From: Planctomycetaceae bacterium
GTDB lineage: Bacteria > Planctomycetota > Planctomycetia > Pirellulales > UBA1268
Reading direction: 5' to 3'
Assembly (NCBI GenBank): GCA_947449135.1
Contig: CANFQO010000010.1
Span: forward strand, 1-63,476
Length of the DNA: 63,476 nucleotides
Each line of letters begins with the position of its first letter. Within the stretch, counting starts at the first letter, position 1. The notes beneath the pieces were generated by a model. The model was not told where the DNA came from. It saw only the letters and a list, made by a program, of their open reading frames with translations, and made no database searches. The translations under genes and the position numbers were made by a program. Shown in pieces: positions 37,490 to 45,025 of this stretch.

Positions 37490-38550
37490 AAACCCACGTC
37501 TCCCACCCCGATATTCTGCCCTGCGAGCGGCCGACGCGACCGTCTGTCGCACGAACTCCCGGCGGGCTCTTGTCGATCGTGGTGCCCTGCCATAACGAGG
37601 AGGCCGTTGTGGAGGCCACGCACAAGCGGCTCGTTGCCGCAGTGGCAGGCACCGGCATGGACCTCGAGATTATCTACGTCGATGACGGCAGCCGCGACGC
37701 CACCCTTGAGCGTTTGGAATCCATTGCAACACGCGACAAACGGGCCGTGGTCGTGGAACTCTCCCGAAATTTCGGCCAGCAGGCGGCGATGTCGGCAGGC
37801 ATCGCCCAGGCACGAGGTGCTGCGGTGGTGATCATCGATGCCGACCTGCAGGATCCACCCGAGGTGATCCCGGAGATGGTTCGCGCCTGGCGCAGCGGCG
37901 TCGATGTGGCGTATGGACGCCGCCGCTCCCGCGAGGGCGAAACCCGCTTCAAGCTCCTGACCGCCAGCCTCTTCCACAGGCTCTTTGCCAGACTGGTGCC
38001 CCATCCGATACCGGTCGATACCGGCGACTTCAAGCTGATCGACCGGGCCGTGGTGGACGCCGTCTGCAGCCTGCCAGAGAAGCGTCGCTATCTCCGCAGC
38101 CTCGTGCCATGGGCCGGCTTCCGTCATGAACCGGTCTGGTATGACCGGCACGCCCGCCTTGCCGGAGAGACCAAATACTCTGCACGCAAGCTGATCATGC
38201 TGGCTGCCGACGCACTGGTCATCTCCTCGGATGCACCGGTGCGACTCACCTGGCTGTGCAGCCTCGCTCTCGCACTGCTGGGCGTCTTAGCCACGGGCAT
38301 CGCGACATGGTCGAGCATGACCACCACCACTGGTGCCGACAGGGCCGGCGTGTCGCTGGCAGCGATCATCGCGGTGGCGGCCCTCGTCGCTGCTGCACAG
38401 ACGGCGGCCGTTGCCGTTGTCGGGGAGTACGTGGTGCGCACCTACCGCGAAACGCAGGGACGACCGACCTGGGTCATTCGTCGTACGATCAATGACGCCG
38501 GCGCCGCAACGGGTGGCACTCGGACCGACCGGTCGTCCCGCGCCGCCTGA
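37486..38550 (+). CDS. GT2-family polyprenyl-phosphate sugar synthase (DPM/ArnC/GtrB-like)
   Basis: About 354 residues. It starts with ATGA overlap to the previous gene and AGGAG ten bases upstream. The GT-A catalytic motifs are VVPCHNEEAVVE, IYVDDGSRDATL and IIDADLQDPPEVIPEM, followed by RRRSREGETRFK. Two C-terminal helices (LTWLCSLALALLGVLATGIA and AALVAAAQTAAVAVVGEYVV) anchor it in the membrane. By family it loads a nucleotide sugar onto polyprenyl phosphate, which fits as the donor-making enzyme for the two ArnT-like transferases upstream. Confidence 0.9.
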   Translation: MKTHVSHPDILPCERPTRPSVARTPGGLLSIVVPCHNEEAVVEATHKRLVAAVAGTGMDLEIIYVDDGSRDATLERLESIATRDKRAVVVELSRNFGQQAAMSAGIAQARGAAVVIIDADLQDPPEVIPEMVRAWRSGVDVAYGRRRSREGETRFKLLTASLFHRLFARLVPHPIPVDTGDFKLIDRAVVDAVCSLPEKRRYLRSLVPWAGFRHEPVWYDRHARLAGETKYSARKLIMLAADALVISSDAPVRLTWLCSLALALLGVLATGIATWSSMTTTTGADRAGVSLAAIIAVAALVAAAQTAAVAVVGEYVVRTYRETQGRPTWVIRRTINDAGAATGGTRTDRSSRAA

Positions 38551-38584
38551 ACCCGCCGCCTGAAATAGCTTTACGCGACGGTTC

Positions 38585-38715
38585 GGGGCTGCCCATGCCC
38601 CGTCGCCGGACGTTCGCTTCGGCCATCCTGGCCTTCGCTCACTCGATGCTGACTGCGCTCCGGCATCCTGCCTACGCTGGTCAGCAACGCCGGCTCTCGG
38701 GACATGGGCAGCCCC
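38585..38715 (+). repeat. Element B, copy 2
   Basis: 131 bp, the same length as the copy at 26674-26804. Left end GGGGCTGCCCATGCCCC (38585-38601); right end GGGACATGGGCAGCCCC (38699-38715), one mismatch from a perfect inverted repeat. Inside, GGCC-ATCCT-GGCC (38621-38633) corresponds to GGGC-ATCCT-GCCC in the other copy, so both arms changed together. A second GGC-ATCCT-GCC is at 38662-38672. It lies 35 bases after the GT2 gene and 61 bases before repeat A copy 4. Confidence 0.85.
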
Positions 38716-38776
38716 TCACGGATGCATCCGGGATTCCATACAAGCCCTCGGCGGAAGCCGGGGGACTGCGGCTGAG

Positions 38777-38892
38777 GAGCCGGTCGGAGGCACGCGCAGG
38801 AGCTGGTGAACTTTGCCTGCAACACAGGACTCACCATCATCCACGAGCATGCGACGGCAAAGTCCACCAGCGACGAGCATGCCGCAGCCGGC
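38777..38892 (+). repeat. Dispersed structured repeat A, copy 4 (most diverged)
   Basis: 116 bp between the convergent GT2 and glutathione peroxidase genes. The outer ends match the other copies, but the inner stem is GCTGGTG-A-ACTTTGCC (38802-38817) with GGCAAAGT-C-CACCAGC (38856-38871). Base changes relative to copies 1-3 occur in pairs on both arms. A hairpin CCCTCGGC-GGAA-GCCGGGGG lies just before it, around 38747. Confidence 0.85.
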
Positions 38893-38951
38893 GAACCATT
38901 GTGGCTGACTTCACTACGCGCGACCTTACCCACCGTACCGTCGCGTGGGAT

Positions 38952-39518
38952 TCAGCCTGCCTTGGCGAGTTCGGCCTCGATCACGCCCTTGAGCTTGGCG
39001 TCGTCGGGGGCCACGCCCGACTTATAGCGGCCCACGATCTTGCCGTCGCGGCCGATCAGAAACTTCTCGAAGTTCCAGCCAACGTCTCCCTTGGGATCGG
39101 CAGACTCGGTGAGCGTCTTGTAGAGCGGCGAGATGCCCGGTCCCTTGACCACGATCTTTGAGAACATGTCGAACGTCACGCCATACTTCGACGTGCAGAA
39201 CGTGGCGATCTCGGTGTCGGTGCCCGGCTCCTGGGCGCCGAACTCGTTGGCGGGGAAGCCGAGCACGACGAGCCCCTTGTCCTTGTAGGTGTCGTAGAGC
39301 TTCTGCAGGCCGGCGTACTGGCCGGTGTAGCCACAGCGGCTGGCGACGTTGACGATCAGCACGACCTTCCCCTTGTAGGCCGAGAGGTCGACGTCCTTTC
39401 CGTCAATCTTCTTTACGGTACCCGTCAGGGGAGAAGCCTGATCGGCATGAACCGTGGTCGACAGCAGCGATCCCACAGCGAGGGACACGATCAGCGTCAC
39501 GAGCGTCTTCGTCAGCAT
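38952..39518 (-). CDS. Exported glutathione peroxidase family protein
   Basis: About 188 residues. A signal peptide (TLVTLIVSLAVGSLLSTTVHA) sends it to the periplasm. The peroxidatic Cys62 is in VASRCGYTGQY, encoded by TGT and so not selenocysteine. The triad partners are Gln96 (FPANEFGAQEPGT) and Trp in VGWNFEKFL. Cys-type members generally use thioredoxin-like reductants, and a periplasmic one would need a membrane-side donor. It reduces lipid or organic hydroperoxides. Downstream of it are repeat A copy 4 and element B copy 2. Confidence 0.92.
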   Translation of the reverse strand: MLTKTLVTLIVSLAVGSLLSTTVHADQASPLTGTVKKIDGKDVDLSAYKGKVVLIVNVASRCGYTGQYAGLQKLYDTYKDKGLVVLGFPANEFGAQEPGTDTEIATFCTSKYGVTFDMFSKIVVKGPGISPLYKTLTESADPKGDVGWNFEKFLIGRDGKIVGRYKSGVAPDDAKLKGVIEAELAKAG

Positions 39519-39600
39519 CGGATGGTCTCCAGTGGCGTATGGACAGGCGTCGTCTCAACGACAGATGCCCTGAATAGAGCAGGTTCCAGCGGAAGCGGCA

Positions 39601-41193
39601 TCATGCGGGCCCTGCAGCCAGCACATCGGGGCCGGCCTGCTCGGCGTAGGTCGCGAAATTCTCGCGGAATTTCGCCGCCAGCCCGCGGGCAGTGGCCGTC
39701 CAAGCCGATTCGTTGCCCCAGGCCAGCCATGGCTTCAGCACGACGTCATCGACTCCGGGCACCCGCGTCACCGCATCGAGGCCGAAGACCGGATCACGGG
39801 CCACCGGTGCCTCGGACAGTGTTCCAGCATGGATGCCGTCGATGATCCGCCGCGTTACCGCCAGGTCGATCCGCTGGCCCTGGCCATAAGCACCGCCGGT
39901 CCAGCCCGTGTTTACCAGCCAGGCCTGGGCGCCATGCCGTGCGAGCTTCTCTGCCAGCAGCCGAGCGTAGACCGCCGGATGCCGCACCAGAAACGCTGCA
40001 CTGAAGCAGGCGGAGAACGTCGCCTGCGGCTCCACGACGCCCACCTCTGTGCCGGCCACGCGGGCGGTATAGCCGGAGAGGAAGTGATACATCGCCTGCT
40101 CCCGCGAGAGTCGGCTCACCGGCGGCAGCACGCCGGTGGCATCGCAGGTGAGGAAGATGACGTTCCGCGGATGCCCCGCCACGCAGGGCACCTTCGCGTT
40201 GGCGATATACTCGATCGGGTAGGCCGCCCGGGTGTTTTCCGTGATGGCACTCGATGCGAAATCGACGGTCCGTGACGACTGGTCGTAGACAACGTTCTCG
40301 AGCACCGTTCCGAAACGGATCGCATCGTAGATCTCCGGTTCCTTCGCTGCGGAGAGTCCGATGCACTTCGCGTAGCAGCCCCCTTCAATATTGAAGACGC
40401 CGGCATCGCCCCACCCATGTTCGTCGTCCCCGATCAGCCGCCGCGCAGGGTCGGCCGAGAGCGTCGTCTTGCCCGTGCCCGAGAGCCCGAAGAAGAGCGA
40501 AACGTCGCCGCCATCCCGCGACGCATGCCCCTCGTTGGCGGAGCAGTGCATGGAGAGCACGCCTCGCCCGGGGAGCATCCAGTGCATGATCGTGAACACC
40601 CCCTTCTTCATCTCGCCCGCATATTCCGTTCCCAGGATTACCTGTTCGCGGCGCTCCAGCGAGAGATCGATGCTCGTGCGACTCGTCATCTGGGCCGTGA
40701 GCGGGTTCGCCGGAAACTGCCCGGCGTTGTAGATCACGTAGTCGGGCGTGCCGAACCGGTCGAGTTCGTCGAGTGTGGGCCGGATCAGCATGGTGTGCAT
40801 GTAGAGAGCGTGGTAGGCGCGGCTGCAGATCACGCGCACCTTCAACCTGCAGGCGGGGTCCCAGCCGGCGTAGCCGTCGCACACGTAGACCTGATCCCGT
40901 GTGTTGAGATAGTCGACGGCCCGCTGGCGGTTGAGCAGGAATGTGTGGTCATCGATGGGGTGATTGACCGGCCCCCACCAAACGTCCGCCTCCGAATCCA
41001 CGCTGCGCACAAGGTGCTTGTCCTTTGGACTCCGGCCCGTCTTGACGCCAGAGAGGATCGCGATCGCGCCGCTGGTCGTGATGACCGCCCCCTCGCGCGT
41101 GACTGCGTCCTCGTACAGCCGGGGCGGCGGAGCGTTGCGGACCACGACGGGAACGCTGATGTCATGTGCCGACAGGTCGATGTGAAGAGGCAT
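39601..41193 (-). CDS. pckA: Phosphoenolpyruvate carboxykinase (ATP)
   Basis: Converts oxaloacetate and ATP to phosphoenolpyruvate, the entry to gluconeogenesis. About 530 residues. ATG 41193 has GGAG six bases upstream. The P-loop GLSGTGKTTLSADP is at 236-249, followed by DDEHGWGDAGVFNIEGGCYAK. The substrate region GTEYAGEMKKGVFTIMHWML and the Mg/Mn site are intact. The start lies inside the 3' end of the upstream membrane-protein gene (32-base overlap), so the two are probably one transcript. Confidence 0.97.
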   Translation of the reverse strand: MPLHIDLSAHDISVPVVVRNAPPPRLYEDAVTREGAVITTSGAIAILSGVKTGRSPKDKHLVRSVDSEADVWWGPVNHPIDDHTFLLNRQRAVDYLNTRDQVYVCDGYAGWDPACRLKVRVICSRAYHALYMHTMLIRPTLDELDRFGTPDYVIYNAGQFPANPLTAQMTSRTSIDLSLERREQVILGTEYAGEMKKGVFTIMHWMLPGRGVLSMHCSANEGHASRDGGDVSLFFGLSGTGKTTLSADPARRLIGDDEHGWGDAGVFNIEGGCYAKCIGLSAAKEPEIYDAIRFGTVLENVVYDQSSRTVDFASSAITENTRAAYPIEYIANAKVPCVAGHPRNVIFLTCDATGVLPPVSRLSREQAMYHFLSGYTARVAGTEVGVVEPQATFSACFSAAFLVRHPAVYARLLAEKLARHGAQAWLVNTGWTGGAYGQGQRIDLAVTRRIIDGIHAGTLSEAPVARDPVFGLDAVTRVPGVDDVVLKPWLAWGNESAWTATARGLAAKFRENFATYAEQAGPDVLAAGPA

Positions 41194-41902
41194 CGGTGTC
41201 TCCTGAAGCCGGTGGCGGGGCAGCCGTCGGGGATGTGGGCAGCGAACTGGGGAGTGTCGCCTGGGGCCGCGTTATAGAAAGAGGCCACCACGACGGAGCA
41301 ATCGACAGCCAGGTCGCCACGGCAATCAGCCCACAGCCGAGACCGGCAAACAGTCCGCCCCATGGGCTGCGTCGCACCGGCAGCCCTCGCACGGCTCGGC
41401 GGAGGCGGCGGGTGAACTCGCCCCAGCCCTCTGGCGACGACCTCTCGCCGACATTCACGACGCTCACAGTCCTCAAGCTTCCGTTGCCTTCAATATGCAG
41501 TTGGAAGCCTCGCTCTGGCAGGGCCGCGCTCTCGCCAGCCCAGCGTGCCGTTGGATCGAGCGACGACACCACTTCGGCCACGAGAGGTCTGAACTGCTCC
41601 ACGGTGATGTTGTAGACCACCATGCGAGGCCGTGAGACGAGCATGCAGACGGTGACGCACAGGGCGAACAAAAATGCCAGCACCGGCCAACTCCAGGGCG
41701 AACCTCCGGTCACGGGCATCAGGAGGGCCAGTGGCCCCACCATTGCAAGGCCCGAAACTGCCATCGCCAGCATGGCACCGTCGAAGATGCCCGACACGGC
41801 CAGCGGCCGCCGTCTCAGGTGCGCCCAGGCGAGCCCCAGAAGATAAAAGCCCAGCGGCAAAATCGCGATCCAGGGAGCGGGCGCAGAGAGCGATATGTTC
41901 AT
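41162..41902 (-). CDS. Membrane protein of unknown function upstream of pckA
   Basis: About 246 residues. Helices: WIAILPLGFYLLGLAWAHL, GAMLAMAVSGLAMVGPLALLM, WPVLAFLFALCVTVCMLV, then a soluble domain (~95-185: VVYNITVEQFRPLVAEVVSS, QLHIEGNGSLRTVSVVNV), and a last helix GGLFAGLGCGLIAVATWLSIA. The tail is Ser/Thr/Pro-rich. I do not recognise the family. It overlaps the pckA start by 32 bases. Confidence 0.7.
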   Translation of the reverse strand: MNISLSAPAPWIAILPLGFYLLGLAWAHLRRRPLAVSGIFDGAMLAMAVSGLAMVGPLALLMPVTGGSPWSWPVLAFLFALCVTVCMLVSRPRMVVYNITVEQFRPLVAEVVSSLDPTARWAGESAALPERGFQLHIEGNGSLRTVSVVNVGERSSPEGWGEFTRRLRRAVRGLPVRRSPWGGLFAGLGCGLIAVATWLSIAPSWWPLSITRPQATLPSSLPTSPTAAPPPASGDTDASSHRPVGT

Positions 41903-41959
41903 GTCAGTACGCCTCCTTCTCCAGCCCCTCGTGCCTCGGGTGCGATTCCCACGAATCCG

Positions 41960-42034
41960 CTACGAGTGCGAGCGGGCCACCGCCATCCAAGCCAGCAGAA
42001 GCAGCCATGCCACCTCGACCACGGCGGCCAACAC
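41960..42034 (-). CDS. Possible very small membrane peptide
   Basis: A 24-codon frame from GTG 42034 reads as a hydrophobic helix (VLAAVVEVAWLLLLAWMAVA) and ends at TAG 41960. It lies between the TIGR04138-like gene and the membrane-protein gene, close behind the former's stop. There is no clear ribosome site, and a chance helix in GC-rich DNA is quite possible. Confidence 0.2.
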   Translation of the reverse strand: MLAAVVEVAWLLLLAWMAVARSHS

Positions 42035-42050
42035 GAATGACCAAGGCCAT

Positions 42051-42542
42051 TCAGACGGTGTCGGGGACGACGAAGGCGAGGTCGCGGGAAAACGCGTCGT
42101 GGAACTCGTAGACGTCATTGAAGTCCTCCCGCTTATCCCGACGTGTTTTTCGCATCTGGCCGATTTCGATCATGCTGAACACGATTTCGCCGAAGTCGTT
42201 CGTGCGATGCACGCCCCAACTTCCCAGCACCGTGGGGGCCATGAAGCCGTATTGCTGGAGCGCGTACTGCCGCGCCGCCTCACAGAGTTCCTGGCCGCTG
42301 ACATGCCGCTCTGCCTGCCGCCGCCGCGGGCGCCCGCGGCCTCTGCCTGAAGCCCGTCCTGCGGTCTCTGCCGGCTGCCCGGCTGACGACTCGAGTTCTT
42401 CGGCCGGGGGCTCGGCTCCCATGCCGAGGTTTTCCTGTCCGAAGGCAAGCGACTCGAGCACAAAGAGATACGCGTCAAGCTTGTAACGGTGATCCCGCTC
42501 GAGCAATTGGGACAGTGGGTGGGCTGGGTCGACGTGCGGCAT
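42051..42542 (-). CDS. TIGR04138-like (Minf_1886 family) protein
   Basis: About 163 residues from ATG 42542 with GAGG upstream. It has the family's conserved blocks DPAHPLSQLLERDHRYKLDAY, FVLESLAFGQE and QYGFMAPTVLGSWGVHRTND, then FGEIVFSMIEIGQMRKTRRD. A basic, low-complexity linker (GRGRGRPRRRQ) sits between the two halves. The family is known to me only from Planctomycetes and Verrucomicrobia, with no assigned function; no signal peptide is visible, so it is probably cytoplasmic. Confidence 0.8.
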   Translation of the reverse strand: MPHVDPAHPLSQLLERDHRYKLDAYLFVLESLAFGQENLGMGAEPPAEELESSAGQPAETAGRASGRGRGRPRRRQAERHVSGQELCEAARQYALQQYGFMAPTVLGSWGVHRTNDFGEIVFSMIEIGQMRKTRRDKREDFNDVYEFHDAFSRDLAFVVPDTV

Positions 42543-42714
42543 CACATCCTCGAGACAACGCGGCTGACAAGCGGCAGACCGAGTATAGCAACGTGGCGGC
42601 AGTGTGCCGATCGCCGATGCTTTCGCCGCCGAAGCACGGCGTGTGTCCACGAATTTTCGACGTGGCCGCACGTTTTCCAACGTGCAGAGTCGACACGATT
42701 GCCCGCTCCCTTGA

Positions 42715-43656
42715 CTACGGACCGGCCGAGACGTCTTCGAGGATGAACTTGTAGCCGAGTGGCGTCACGGGCTTCGAGAAATCGCGGAGCATATCGAGCC
42801 CCTTGTCGACCAGGCTGGTCCGCGGATCGAACTGATACACGTCGCGATCCTGTCCACCCGGCTTGAAAATCTGGATCGCGAACGGCATGAGATCGCGGGC
42901 CTGCAGGATCAGTTCCACCTTGCCGAAGTTGGCCGCATCGGCCTGGTAGCGTGGAAGCGATTCCAGCCAGATCTGATCGGTAACGCCAGGGGGCGTGACG
43001 AGCCGCATGAAGTAGCGCTTTTTGAGCGTGTCGGCCTTCGCGCCAAAGACGAACGGCAACGGGCCGTCGCTAATTGCCTTTCCCTGCATCTCCGGCGGCA
43101 GCCGCGTCTCGCGAAGCTGCCGTTCGCCGTGACGAAACTCGTAAATGCTTGTGCCGTTGCAGACCCAGTGCTCTCCCGTATCGCCAGTCCGTTTTTCATA
43201 CCGGCGGGTCTCGGGATTCCACTGGGTCGACTCCTTCACGCGAAACAGCCCCTTGTCGGGAGCGGCGTATTTAATTTCGCCGCTGCTCTCGGAGAAGGCC
43301 AGCCGCTCGCCGCCACCGTCGGCCGGACTCCAGGCGTTGTATTCCCATTTATGGAAGGTGCATGACCAGGTCGTGACGGCGGCGTTGCGGGCCTCCCAGG
43401 CGGCGAGCAGTCGGTCAAGCGCGGCCTGCTGCTCGGGCGAAAGTGGGGCCGGCTGCTGCTGAACCGGCTGGGCTGGTTGACCAGCCTGTTGCGCCGCGGG
43501 CTGGCCGGGCACGGCCGCCAACCGCTGCGGCACGGCAGCGGGACGCTGCTGCGCAGGCGATTGTGCTGCCGCTGGGCTCGATACCAGGCATACCAACACC
43601 CACGCCGAGAACATGGACACCGCGAGGAAATGAATCCGCATGGTCAGCTTGTTCAT
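42715..43656 (-). CDS. TIGR03009-like exported protein
   Basis: About 313 residues from ATG 43656, with GTGAGA nearby; a second ATG at 43641 is possible. Signal peptide MRIHFLAVSMFSAWVLVCLV then SSPAAAQS. A Gln/Pro/Ala-rich linker precedes the conserved domain with LLAAWEARNAAVTTWSCTFH, GLFRVKESTQWNPETRRYEK and YFMRLVTPPG. This matches the planctomycete family TIGR03009, which has a LolA-like look and may bind lipid or lipoprotein. Function is not established. Confidence 0.75.
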   Translation of the reverse strand: MNKLTMRIHFLAVSMFSAWVLVCLVSSPAAAQSPAQQRPAAVPQRLAAVPGQPAAQQAGQPAQPVQQQPAPLSPEQQAALDRLLAAWEARNAAVTTWSCTFHKWEYNAWSPADGGGERLAFSESSGEIKYAAPDKGLFRVKESTQWNPETRRYEKRTGDTGEHWVCNGTSIYEFRHGERQLRETRLPPEMQGKAISDGPLPFVFGAKADTLKKRYFMRLVTPPGVTDQIWLESLPRYQADAANFGKVELILQARDLMPFAIQIFKPGGQDRDVYQFDPRTSLVDKGLDMLRDFSKPVTPLGYKFILEDVSAGP

Positions 43657-44000
43657 TGAGAATCTCACGGCGCAGACTCCGGGCGGTGGTTCGGGCAGGG
43701 TGGGGAACATAGCACTGACCGCCCTGTCGGGCGAGAGCGTTTCCGGCCGCATTTCACCGCTCTTTTCGACCGTCTGAATGCCGCCTGCGCCGCATCTGTG
43801 TTAGCTGTAGCGGCTTATTCCACTTGTGAAGGGAGCCGGGGGTCGGGGGAAGCCGGAGCGAGTAGGGCTATCCTGCCCCCGAGTCGAAGGCTTTCACCGC
43901 CCCCGGCGGTTTGGTCTGCTCGACATATTCCAGATGCGCTCTGTCGGAATCGCGACGTAGACTGCTGCATCCTCCCCAAGGCCATTCCCGGAACCCGTCG
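43657..44000. other. Divergent intergenic region, no clear feature
   Basis: 344 bases between the TIGR03009-like gene (minus) and the D-lactate dehydrogenase-type gene (plus). I see only a weak hairpin CGCCC-TGTC-GGGCG at 43720-43733 and no convincing promoter pair, RNA gene or repeat. It must hold both promoters. Confidence 0.4.
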
Positions 44001-44993
44001 ATGCGTGTCGCCGCCTTTTCAATCAAACCCTACGACACGAGTTCTCTGGCAGCGGCGTCGGTAGGGCTGCCGATCGAATGGGCATGGTTCGAGCCGCGGC
44101 TGGATCGCCATACGGCTCGGCTCGCCGAGGGTGCCGTCGCGATCAATTGCTTCGTGAACGACCAGCTCGATGCCGCCACGCTTGCCATCCTCGCCGAGCA
44201 GGGCGTGAAACTCGTCACGCTCCGCTGTGCCGGCTTCAATCAAGTCGATCTGGCCGTAGCCGCCCGGCTTTCGCTGCCGGTGGTCCGTGTGCCGGAGTAT
44301 TCGCCCCATGCCGTCGCGGAGCACACGATCGGGCTGGTGCTCACGCTCGACCGTCGCCTCCACAAGGCATACAACCGGGTCCGTGATGGCAATTTTTCAT
44401 TGGAGGGGCTGCTCGGCTTCGACCTCTTCGGGCGAACCGTCGGCGTGGTCGGCACGGGTCGGATCGGACGCCGCGTGGCCGAGATCCTGCTCGGCTTCGG
44501 CTGCCGGGTGCTGGCGTACGATCCGACGCCCGAGCCCGATCTGGCTGCCCGCGGCGTGACGTTCATGCCGGTCGACGAACTGCTTGCCGCCTCCGATATC
44601 GTCACACTGCACTGCCCGCTCAAGCCCAACACGAGGCACATGATCGACGCCCCGGCACTCGCGCGGATGAAGCGGGGCGCCATGCTGATCAACACGAGCC
44701 GCGGAGGGCTGATCGACACGCCTGCCGTGATCGAGGCCCTCAAGACGGGCCAACTCGGCCACCTGGGGCTCGATGTCTACGAGGAAGAGGCTGACCTATT
44801 CTTCGACGACCGCAGCAGTTCCATCATTCACGACGACGTCTTCTCACGGCTGCTGACCTTTCCGAACGTGGTCATCACGGCGCATCAGGCGTTTTTCACT
44901 CAGAATGCCCTCGATGCCATCGCGTCCCAGACCGTTCGCAACCTCATCCATTTCGACCGCGGCGAACCGCTGGAGGCTGTGGTGCGGGCCTGA
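44001..44993 (+). CDS. ldhA: D-lactate dehydrogenase-type 2-hydroxyacid dehydrogenase
   Basis: About 330 residues from ATG 44001 (MRVAAFSIKPYDTSS). The NAD-binding motif GRTVGVVGTGRIGRRVAEIL is at ~145-164. The catalytic Arg region is LINTSRGGLIDTPAVIEAL, with the Glu in GLDVYEEE and the His in TAHQAFFTQNAL. The YEEEADLFF(D)DRS segment and the FNQVDL block are typical of fermentative D-lactate dehydrogenases. It reduces pyruvate to D-lactate or acts in reverse; the exact acid cannot be settled from sequence. Convergent with nadE. Confidence 0.9.
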   Translation: MRVAAFSIKPYDTSSLAAASVGLPIEWAWFEPRLDRHTARLAEGAVAINCFVNDQLDAATLAILAEQGVKLVTLRCAGFNQVDLAVAARLSLPVVRVPEYSPHAVAEHTIGLVLTLDRRLHKAYNRVRDGNFSLEGLLGFDLFGRTVGVVGTGRIGRRVAEILLGFGCRVLAYDPTPEPDLAARGVTFMPVDELLAASDIVTLHCPLKPNTRHMIDAPALARMKRGAMLINTSRGGLIDTPAVIEALKTGQLGHLGLDVYEEEADLFFDDRSSSIIHDDVFSRLLTFPNVVITAHQAFFTQNALDAIASQTVRNLIHFDRGEPLEAVVRA

Positions 44994-45025
44994 CGCGGCC
45001 CGTCACCATGCCACGGCACGAAGAG

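Noticed and set aside
38952-39518. Selenocysteine in the glutathione peroxidase
   Set aside because: The active-site codon is TGT, so it is cysteine.
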